A DNA stretch of 29,292 nt from Saccoglossus kowalevskii (taxonomy: Eukaryota; Hemichordata; Enteropneusta; Harrimaniidae), in the NCBI RefSeq assembly GCF_000003605.2, contig NW_003149765.1, forward strand, positions 237,703 to 266,994, given 5' to 3'. The notes beneath the pieces are model-generated. The model ran no database searches and was not told the DNA's origin. It worked only from the letters and a program-made list of their open reading frames with translations. The position numbers and the translations under genes were made by a program. Every line of letters begins with the position of its first letter. Within the stretch, counting starts at the first letter, position 1. Of this stretch, positions 1 through 10,100 are shown piece after piece.

Positions 1-634
1 AAAATTGTTCAAAGTCAAAAAATAAGATACTTCCCAGAATCATCGCTTCTAAATATTAAAATGCACGCAGTTTTATTGTGTAAGATTGCTAAAAAAATGC
101 TCAAATCAGACATGCGATATATGTATTTTGTATTAAAACATACAGATAAAAAAAATCACGCTAATTTCGCGCCTTCTGTAGATTGGGAAATATCAACCTA
201 TTTTTTCCCGTGATGGTGATGGAATCTAATGTCATCATAAATAAATTTTAACCCTGAATGTCAGTCAGCTCATCGACTGAAGTCTATTTTTTGCTACAAT
301 ATACGGTGCAGTCGTTAATAGTATATTTTGAAAGTGTAGAAAGTACATTGTTCATGTGCTTTAGGTGTACAATACACAAAACGGGTCCATCTCGCAGTGT
401 AAAGCAATAATTAACATAATTTTGCTTATGTACCGTCACACTTGTTTATATCTTGCGCTCATATGCGTGCGTAGCGACGGGCTGGTAAGAACCGATCGTA
501 CGTACTCAAATCCAAAAATATGACGTTTTTCGCTGCTGCTTGTATTACATATTGAGAGTGTAATATATGTTTCAAGCGAAGAGAGGTCTATAGTCTGTCT
601 TTTGACAGATCTCTTTGATAGAACACATGCTTAC
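1..634 (-). other. Intron 1 of gene A (partial)
   Basis: This stretch lies 3' of the exon 1 donor of gene A (GTAAG on the minus strand, read from 634 downward). I see no ankyrin-like or channel-like coding segment in it. Intron 1 of gene B is about 2.5 kb, so exon 2 of gene A is expected beyond the left edge. Confidence 0.65.
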
Positions 635-787
635 CTTCAATAATATTTTGGTGTTGATAACATCACCGCTTTCAACCATTGCTAAAAATTCTGCTTCGGG
701 AGGGGCCAGTCCATCTTTCCCATTTGCAAAATAGGCCCACTCCTTGGTTGTTAATTGGCAAAGATCGCGTACGTCTGAATTCGCCAT
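635..787 (-). CDS. TRPC-like channel, gene A, exon 1 (5' end only)
   Basis: The exon has 51 codons, starts MANSDVRD and stops at a GTAAGC donor in phase 0. It is the N-terminus of a TRPC-type channel. Residues 28-50 carry the start of the first ankyrin helix pair (APPEAEFLAMVESGDV), comparable to the AERQFLxAVExGDY-type start of known TRPC proteins. Exon 1 of gene B has the same length, phase and most residues, including TTKEWAYF and FLAMVESGDVI. The ATG context is also shared: both read ACTCAACATGGC with similar bases upstream, which supports this start. The rest of the gene is off the window to the left. It could be a fragment, but the intact frame, donor and 5' context argue for a live gene. 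Confidence 0.8.
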
Positions 788-919
788 GTTGAGTTTTGGT
801 ACCGACTGTCGGGTTAGGCACTAGAATTGGTGAATCCCTCGTAGTTCTCACTTGACACTGGTTGGATCAGTCAACGAGTCAACAATTTGTCAAAGTGTAT
901 GCTTTGGAAAGTGAATGCG

Positions 920-927
920 ATTTGCAT
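920..927 (-). promoter_or_regulatory. Octamer (POU-type) motif upstream of gene A
   Basis: The minus strand reads ATGCAAAT, the canonical octamer bound by POU-homeodomain factors, about 133 bases upstream of the gene A start codon. Near gene B, at 16321-16334, the minus strand reads GATATGCTAATTAG, which contains the one-mismatch variant ATGCTAAT about 220 bases upstream of its ATG. The match is seen; a regulatory role is inference, since such 8-mers arise by chance in AT-rich DNA. Confidence 0.25.
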
Positions 928-1669
928 GTCAATCAAGCATTTCTTATTTTTTCCAACCACGAGTCAATGTTGCTGGTCATATTGATATATATTACTAAGA
1001 ATGACAGGTGTATTTTAGAATCGATGTTTAATTCTATATGATTACAATATTTCAAATGCATTGTTTGCATACATACTTTAAAATAGAGAGTTACTGGTTG
1101 TATTTATGCTATGTAATCAGCAATATCGGTTGAATATTCATTGATATTCTTTATAAATTTATAAATTATTTATAAATAAATACTCACTGCATCAGCGTTT
1201 CTATGCACTTATATTTTTGTGGAAATAAATGCTGAATTATTGTTGCTATATCTTAAGGAATTTCGATTAACACGATTATCTAATAAACATTTTATCATTG
1301 AATACTTAATTGAATATTTTTATTAGATTGTGTAATTTAAACTTGTTACTTTAAAAGTGTTGATTTTACTTACATCATGAATTGAACGCTCGATATGACA
1401 ATGACTATAATAAATATAAATAAAGTGTAATTTAAATGAAATTAACCGTATTGGGCGACAATAATATGCAAGTGAAAATGTTACTTGTAGTTTCCATTTC
1501 TTTATTTCTATTTTTTTAAAGGTTTTTGTGCCAGGCGATAGTTCCGGACATTGGATGTCATGTCACTGTTGTCTCTCCTGACGTTTTTTTGTATGTGCAA
1601 ATTGCAAGTGCTAATGCTGAAACATAATGCATTATTGCCACATAAGTCATATTCATGTTTGGGACTACA

Positions 1670-1961
1670 TGATAGGGCTGTGTGGCAATCCCTCTATCAA
1701 ATGGCAATTTAATGTCAATTAAATTAAATCAACCAGAGTCGGTCGAACACAATCACCTGTGGACCTTAACAAGGTTCCCCAAAAGTCGCATTCGTTAGTT
1801 AATGAATCTCGGCCAGTGGAATAGGCCTTTCCATTGAGTCTGTGACACACTCACCCAGGGTAGGGATCGACCCTTTTGATGTTCAGCCTAAGGAATGATT
1901 TGAACTTGGGTCTACTGGTCATGGGTCTGATGCAACAACCACTAGGCTACCCAATGACCGG
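1670..1961 (-). mobile_element. tRNA-derived SINE
   Basis: On the minus strand the head carries an A box, TAGCCTAGTGG (1939-1949), that fits TRGYNNARNNG. About 33 bases further is a B box, GTTCAAATC (1897-1905), that fits GWTCRANNC. This is the spacing of an internal RNA polymerase III promoter in a tRNA-like head. The body (about 1740-1890) runs on as unique-looking sequence with a moderate GC content unlike its surroundings. It ends near 1670-1740 in AT-rich, partly self-complementary sequence. No target-site duplication was identified, so both ends are approximate. A plain tRNA gene is excluded because I could not fold a full cloverleaf and the sequence continues well past tRNA length. Confidence 0.7.
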
Positions 1962-3610
1962 TAACTGATCTGATCGCATTCACTCCGACCACTACCATAT
2001 GTTCTGAAATATGAATAGAATACTACAACAATACAATAGCAGGGTACGTTTTACATAAAATGTTTTCTCGTCTTCACAATGCATGTTGTGAATATCTGAT
2101 AACAATTCGACAAAATTTCAGAACAAATTCAAATTTGAACTCCTTCTAAGTAACGGATGGGTAATGGTATCCCAAGTCTCATTTAACTCCAGGTCGAAAA
2201 ACATCAAGCACAGATTTTAATTCTTGTTTATTATCATGCAAGAATAAATAAACATGTCCAAATTTATTTATATAAAATTACGTGCAAATGCTTGGAATGA
2301 ATTTGAATAAATGAATCTCAAAATATGTTTACAAGTATCTGAACTTAAAACAATCATATTTATTTCATTTGCATGGTATTCTCTGAGTGAGAACCTCTTT
2401 ACGGTGTCAAAGCCCATTTTTTGTTATGCATGTATTTGTCACATAAACTAGCTTTAATGCAATTAGATGCATCTTTCGGAAGAAAAAAATCAATATAGTT
2501 TAGTTTACTGCTATATTATACATAAACATAATTTGAGTAATAATGTTTCTACTTGTAAACTTGTAATCACAAACTCGTATATCGTAAAATCGTATACAAT
2601 ATATCTCATTACATATGCATTGAAACAAACAGAAGCAAACGGGTGCGGCAACGACCTAAATTATTAACAATATCAAAACAAAAATATGTATGATCATATT
2701 TATCTTTATTGATAAATCTCAAAGCGTTACTTTGAACATTTTACTGATGAAAACTATATATATGATGTAATGATAATTAGATATATTGAATGAAAAAAAA
2801 ACGGCTTTGGAATGTCCAGAGAAAGGAATTTTATAGTGATTATAAACGCGATCTTTCTATTGCCGCTCGGACACGCTAGCCAATGTGGAACGTAGTCAGA
2901 TACGAAATAACCACGATTGGTCTGTTCCGAGGCGTATTTATTCCTATAATTATTCATAATATGCAGTGAGCGTATGGAACCCGCGAATGGAACACGTCCT
3001 AAAGTGGAAAGTAAGCGTGCGCTTGTGTGAAAAATTCTACGCACCAGACCACGCTTGCATTATAGTTGCCTAGAATAGTTTAGACCAAAAACTTCCCTTT
3101 TCATTGCTCGGCACTTCAGCATTCATGTTAGTCATTAGTATATTTACCACCACACAACACGAGGTGAAACTTAGAGGTCACGGAAGTACAGACCAGTCGT
3201 GGCAATTTCGCATCAACGCCAGAGATTCTACAAACTCATTCTTCAAGGTATTAATACATAAATTGCTACATTGGGTTATAAATGATAAAACTAGTATGTT
3301 TTTCTTTGTGAATTTTGTGAACAAAAATGTTATCTTGATCTATCTCAATCGAATTATATATGATTAATCACTTATATTTACTTTGCATTCCGAGTAAATA
3401 AGTAAATAATACAGCTACATTCTTATCGAGCCTCATAAGGTAGAGAATGTATGTGATATATTGTCGCTGATATAATACAACACGGTATATGTTATGATTT
3501 CAATGATTATCAATCATCACGACTTTCTCGGTAACGAAAATGTAATGATCTCTTTATAGCATAATGCAAGATATAACAAACAAAGTATGCTTGCGTGTGC
3601 TGAATACTGA

Positions 3611-3656
3611 GCGCGCCAATCGCGCGCGCCAACGACGTTCGGCGTCTTGCACGTCG
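3611..3656. other. CpG-rich patch in AT-rich DNA
   Basis: About 46 bases carry a cluster of CpG dinucleotides, including GCGCGCC and CGCGCGCGCC, and read partly alike on both strands. The surroundings are strongly AT-rich. It lies about 400 bases past the stop codon of gene B. It could be an unmethylated regulatory patch or part of an unrecognised repeat. Confidence 0.35.
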
Positions 3657-4041
3657 ATACCTATTAAGCGAATGTAATTATAACATATGTTGAGACTGAA
3701 TTGAGCATTGGCAGTAAATACTATAATAAATACTACAGCAAATTTACTCAAGTACCCGTATATACAATTGGGAATACACACAAGTGTACTAAAGATGAAC
3801 CCACAGCCAGGTGGTTTAAATAATAGTCTGTAAAATATGTAGAAACTGTAAAAATCACATTAACATATTGTGCATTATAAGGAGTCAAACAATATTGAGA
3901 TGTAATTAGAATCCAATAATCTGTATAAATCCGATCACAGTCGTTATCGTGTTTCTTATACCTGAATAACCCATACCAGTCAAATCTATAAACTGTCAAA
4001 TATTCAAAAATTATCATGGTTATGATAACTAACATTGACGT

Positions 4042-4179
4042 TTAGAAATACGTCATATCCGTAGATTCTTTGACGTCTTCGTCTTCCAAAGTATGAGCAG
4101 ACGTATAAAACTTCCGCATGATTTCCTTGTTAACGATTCCTTTCATCACCATATAACGATTACATAATATATTTATTAA
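4042..4179 (-). CDS. Gene B exon 9 (last exon, stop codon)
   Basis: Residues 626-670 and a TAA. The acceptor is TTTTTTGTAG. LINILCNRYMVM resembles the VMRNLVKRYVAAM segment that in other TRPC proteins lies in the calmodulin/IP3-receptor-binding region. The protein then ends DMTYF, which fits a class I PDZ ligand (S/T-x-hydrophobic). Confidence 0.85.
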   Translation of the reverse strand, partial: LINILCNRYMVMKGIVNKEIMRKFYTSAHTLEDEDVKESTDMTYF

Positions 4180-7100
4180 CTACAAAAAAAAATATTATAT
4201 GTTTAATCACAATATACAATCGTTTCTGTAAAACAAACGGCCTCAGAATAACTAATTAGAACTACCGCAATGCATGTTGCTTGGTATACTACATATACTA
4301 TATCAGATTTCTTAAGAATATGCCCTTTTATTGTGATTGGGGCCCTCTATAGTTGGGATCAGTATCTTTATTTCTGCTTCGCTTTGTTGACGTCGAGGTC
4401 ACTAATACGATAGTCATGGTTACTGGTTGACTTGTATTCAAATGAAGTATATTGAAGCTGCCTGGTGTATCATGTAGCACTAACATAGTCCTACGACTCC
4501 TATGGCTCGTTTTTGAAAGCCACTTACTGTGTGGCTCATACCTTGATATTTTTTGCGAGACAGGCATTATGTGATTTTGGATACTGATCTGTGTCTTTCG
4601 TGTGCAAACAATTGTGGTTTCAATGTTCTTGAGATTGAATAAGCGATTTCTTATGGTTGCACGTCGTGCCTGAAGAGATGCACAATACTAATAGTATCTC
4701 AGGAATCCCGTAAGAGCTGTAAGATGTGTAATTTTATTGTTAAACTTGTAATTTATTTTAGGCCGTCATATGAGTTCGGCATTCATTTTGTCAATATAAC
4801 CCTTCTTCATGCTCATTAAATGAAATCGGTTTGCGTTCTAACAAAAACAAAAGACTGTATAATGGGAGTATGCCAAATGAAATTTAGATTTTTTCTCCAT
4901 TGAATAATGTATGTCCAAAAGGTGGAATAATACAAATACTTAACTCACCTCTTCATAGAGTAATCCTGTACTATTTATCTGTACTTCTCTGTTGATATAA
5001 TTCGGTAAGCCTAACTGCAAATTTAAAATAATGCCCAGAATTAGACAACTGTCAACTTTTCGTATTATAAATATTCATTTGTTATTTTACCATGATCTTA
5101 CTTCAACGTCTTCATCTGTATTCCATCTAGGCCTATATCTATAAACACATTTTGTGACAATAGAAACCAAACACGAGACTGATGGGATAATGTTATACGG
5201 AGCTGGCAATACGGGGGCGTCTACATAATTCAACCATATCTTCGTCCTCATAAATGCATATTCAACCTTGATATTATCCTAAAAAATAAGCATATATTAA
5301 ACAAAGCAAAATGCGTTCTTATTGTTTTCAATCTCACATTGTTGTTACATCTTGTTATTTCCTCATAATTGTTATGATCAGTGTAACTTGGTGTTCTTGT
5401 AATCGAAATGCAATCAACTCGCCCAAAAATTGGTAGATTTGATTGTTGCCGTATTATCTATATTTTCAGACAAAGAATTTGTCATTGTTGGTCAGAGAGT
5501 AAAGTTAGAAAAAAGTTGAATGTGAAATGGAAAGTGTTGTGATTGAATTGCAATATTCAGATTGTTCAAATAATGTACACTATCATATTGTAGAAGCTAA
5601 TGTTATGACGTTGGACCAACATTTTTACATATGTTACTCAAAAATACTTTGATCGATCACCTTGATATTGTGCATTTACAATGTACATAACCGTCATATT
5701 GTTTGACCACCATTTGGCTGTCTTGGAAAAATTGTTACAAACTAGGGAATTTATTTTTCATTGAGTGCTTTAACTGATCAAGTTCCTGTTTTGTATTTAA
5801 GGTGTGTTTGAACATCTTCTCAATAATTTGTTTGGACTATATTTACTGTGTGACAAAGCATACAACAGAACTTCAATATATTCCGGCAATCACATAGACT
5901 ATTTCATACACTGATACAAGGGACACGTTTATATAAATTATATCAATATTATTATGCACAAAGATATTGTACAGGGCTGTGATGTGTTGTCCATGTATAC
6001 CATAATTGTGTTTTCTATTACTATTATTTATTTTACGTCATTCAGGTAGTGATCCGTGTCTTTGATGTTTGATGGTAGTGCTGAAACTAAAAGTTGTTGA
6101 TAATGGTTGAGCCATTGTAGTGTTAAGAGTATTGCAGTGTGTTCTGATAGGTCTTAGTGGAATATTCAATTTGTGTAGTTTTAGGAGACCATAGAAGTGT
6201 TCACCTGTATGAGTTTGTTTAACTACGAGGGGCGTTCAATAAGTAATGCCCCTGACCCACTTCCAGTTGTCTGATCTAGATGAAATTTTGCATGTGTAAT
6301 GATTTGCATCTCTATGGATTATGTTGCAAAAAGCTCTGAACTAATTGTGGTTTTTTATTTACAGGTATTTGAACTGAGTCAGGTGTTAAATGGAGCCAGT
6401 TGAGTGTCGCGCAGTAATCCGGTTTTTGTATTCGAAAGGACGCACACCAAAGGAGACTTTTGATTAAATGAAAGAAACTTATGGTGATGATGCCCCATCA
6501 TATGACCTTGTAAAACGCTAGCATCGTGAATTCAAACATGGCCGGAAGTCAGTGAAAACAGCTCCCAGACCTGGTCGTCTCTCTTCTGCTATTGATGAGG
6601 CATCTACGCGTCAAGTTGAGGCAGCCATTTTGGAAAATCGATGCATTACTGTTTGCCAAATATCCAAAGATGTAAAGATTGGTATAGGGTCTGTGGAAAC
6701 TATCATTCATGACCATTTGCATATGCATAAGGTGTCTGCCAGGTGGATTCCCAGGTTGCCCACACCTTTCAAGAAGCAAGAACGCGTCGAGTGCTCGGGA
6801 ATGAATTTAGAGATGTACCAAGAAGATGAGTCAAAGTTTTTCAAAAGACTGATTACACAGGATGAAACTTGGGTCCATCACTATGATCCAGAGACCAAGG
6901 CCCAGTGAATGCGGTGGAAGAACTTGGACTCACCACCTCCAAAGAAGGCAAGGGTGCAGCTCTCCTCTGGCACGGTCATGGTCACAGTCTTCTGGGACAT
7001 GGACGAAGTAGTGATGACAGATTTCAGGACAATTACAGGAGCCTATTACGCTTCACGTTTGATGAAATTAAGAGAAGCTATCAAAATCAAAAGGCGGGGC

Positions 7101-10100
7101 AAGATCAGCATAGGTATCCTCCTCCTGCAGGACAATGCTTCGGTCCACAACTCGCATGTCGCCATGCCTCTTACTCTCCTGACCTTGCACCCTCTGACTT
7201 TCATCGCTTCCCAGTCATTTTTGAAAAGAAATCGTTTATTGTATAAATCTTATCTTGATAGAATTTACAGTGCCTTCCTTTACATCTTACACGCAACAGA
7301 GCTTGAGATAAGTCATTAAAGTTATATTCACTGGTACAATACGTCTAAAGGGTTTCCTACAAAATACAAATGAGCGTGCCGAAGCTTATGGGAGAACGGG
7401 TCTGAACAATACAAATGCTACCATAGAACACAGTATTTATCTATTAAAAACATGTTTTGCTGTTGCTACATGTGTTTTGAAGCAGAAAACATACCACAGC
7501 GTGTTTTCCAAGAGTAATATGCTCACTTTATTTATGAAGTAATGTTCTACTCACCTTCATCCGTGCATAAGTATCAGACATCATGGCAACGCAGATATTA
7601 ACCAACACGAGCATACAGAGAGTTCCAAAAGATGCATAAAGTATAAACCCTATTGCTTTGTACATTGATCTCGCATCAAGTACACCCTCATCTCCGGCAC
7701 CAGTAAGATTAAAAACCAGGTCATTCGCTTTCAAACTTTCCGTTGGATTGCCTCCAAAGATTGTTGTGACCAGAACAACAAAAGACGAAGGAAATCTGTG
7801 TCCCACAAAAACAAATAGTATTACAATACTATGCATAACACGATTTCTCTGTCAAAGAAGGTTTAAAGGTACTTATGGTGTGGAGTCTCACTGCTTTAAC
7901 TCAAGACAGATATTGTGTATGCTTCGTGGAAAAGCGCTTCCAAAGAATTAGTAATGAACATGTATAGTATGCATGCATTGTTTTGGTCAGTTTATAACGG
8001 CTCATAATTAAAAGCAGTTATTTAATATCTTTATCATTACAAGTTAAAATGAATCTTGCTAGTAATTATAACATAACAAGTCATGTTTCTTGAATATATA
8101 TTCTCTAAAACCGATGATAAAGAGATATGACTATGACAATGTGTGATTGTATCGTATTTTATCTATGGTTGACATATTATTGTTCTTTTTATATCAATCA
8201 CTATGGAAAACAGTTACCAGCATGGATTCTTTAGTCCAGGTACTTTTGTACTCTCGCTATCACACTGACAAGAATGACAATAAAACACAAATGGAGCAGT
8301 AACGTATGTATGTATGTATTTTTCAGATCGGTGCTGATATTTTGTATGCATGAGGGAGATACGACTACAAATACCTTTATATATGTCGGAAATAATGCGA
8401 GACACGGTTGGCAATCAGGTAATTGAAGTGGCGGGGTCTATATGTACACAGTTTCTGTTTTATAATGTAATACCAAAGATTTCTAGACAATGAAATCCGT
8501 CAAAGTACAATCCTTGTTTATCATTGAATCATTAAAAATTATCAACGTCTTATCTTAAATATGCAATCAGCCAAGAATTGAAAGCACAGCTTTTTATGTT
8601 AGCATGTATGTTCACAAATATGTTAGGTTTGCATAATATCCAAACAGTATCAACCTTAATACAGCATATGTACATATGCTCAAATCGATTTGTTAGAACA
8701 TCTGAAGATGCGCCTGATGTGCTATTAGACTGAGCTTTGAAAGCAAGTCTCAGTTCTCATGCAGTTTTTTGACATGTCGTAACAACGACATAACACATCC
8801 AATACAAAATCGAGATGTTAGTAATCAGTTGTGATGTGACATGCCAAGAATGTGCTGAATGTGACCACGTTAGTAAACAAACGTAATGGCTTCTGAGTGT
8901 AAGATGAAATGATAAAATATGAAATTTCAAGAGTGGCTCTTCAAATACGAAAACATAAATGATATTTATAGAATAACATGAGTTGTCATCCAGTTCCGGA
9001 ACTAATACAAAATAATACAAAAAGGAAACGAACATAGAAATGATTATTTATTGATGACTTTAATTTGTCTAGACGTCGACAAATACAGAAATCAAGAATC
9101 TATACACAAGCAAGACCAACATGAAATTGACCCATTATTCAAAAAGCAACAACAAGAAATGAGCAGAGTGAAATGTGTTATTTGTCCAACACAATCAATA
9201 AAAGTATGTTTCAAATATAGCTTACTTTCGGTCTACCGTCATGTATTCAAGGCTTTATGATAAAGGTTGCCAAACATATTTGTTGGCATAACTTGGATTA
9301 ATCAGTGGAAATATTGAAAAAAATAACTTAAGATCATAAGATTTGAATACAAAGTATACAGTTTTTCATATTATATACATATATGTATATATGTATGTAT
9401 GCTATGATGTCCAGTTTGGTTTTGAAAATTCTTGGTAAACATCTTCTGGCTCAACTACACAAAATGCTGAAAGTTTTGAGAAGTACTACACGAACCATAA
9501 TTCATATAAAGCGTTTTTGCCCAACTGAGTGGACAACCATGTGAACAGTATCAACATCATTATGATCATTATGTAACATTATGCTGGGGAATTTTGCAAC
9601 TGCAAAACCCGTTTAAGGGAACATTGGGAAATATAATGCTATGCTAGAAATGCCTACTCCAAGATCATGAGGTACACACTGATGGCCAGAATTTCTAAAT
9701 GATAGTACAATTGAAGACATGCATTCCCACAAGCAGTATTCAGTGCATCTTACACATCCTAATGGATCGCGAGAGAAAATCGCAAGAAGAGTATTCACTG
9801 AATTTAATTAGGTAGTAATCTGATTTTTGTAGTCTTTACATGAGAACTCCTAGCAGCCTCCTAGCTTTATTTTCGCCCCAGCTTGGAATGCCCTCTCTGA
9901 ATTGGTCTTACACCCTATTGATCCAGGAACATTCAAAAGCTAAAATCTAAACTTGCACATTTCATTCAAATCACTCCAGAATGTGACATGGGCGCAGGCG
10001 GGGGGTGGGGGTCATAGTCAAAGGAGGTCTTTTACCTGACACAACATGATTTCAGTCATTGTGTAATTAAATTCCACTAATCAAACCCAAATTGCAATAG

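Larger units (their letters stand above)
788..4041. other. Intergenic region between gene A and the 3' end of gene B
   Basis: This contains the presumed promoter and 5' UTR of gene A (just above 787), a tRNA-derived SINE (about 1670-1961), a CpG-rich patch (3611-3656) and the presumed 3' UTR of gene B (below 4042). Short open frames at 2467-2667, 2754-3044, 3104-3367, 3554-3781 and 3748-4035 have no recognisable domain. The last overlaps the 3' flank that is shared with gene C. I see no other gene here. Confidence 0.6.
5279..7554 (-). other. Intron 6 of gene B, expanded
   Basis: The intron is 2276 bases against 288 in gene C. About 1 kb of the excess is the mariner relic at 6226-7246. The remainder (5279-6225 and 7247-7554) is AT-rich and holds nothing I recognise. 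Confidence 0.75.

Noticed and set aside
1897-1961. Genuine tRNA gene
   Set aside because: The polymerase III boxes are good, but I could not form the acceptor stem and the similarity continues as a SINE body.
2754-3044. Minus-strand open frame of 96 codons, with moderately higher GC
   Set aside because: No domain, no splice signals in a sensible arrangement and no copy near the other paralogues. Possibly part of an unknown repeat.
7658-7951. Plus-strand open frame of 97 codons across the pore exon
   Set aside because: It is the antisense shadow of exon 6 of gene B; the same shadow appears opposite exon 6 of gene C at 25148-25402.
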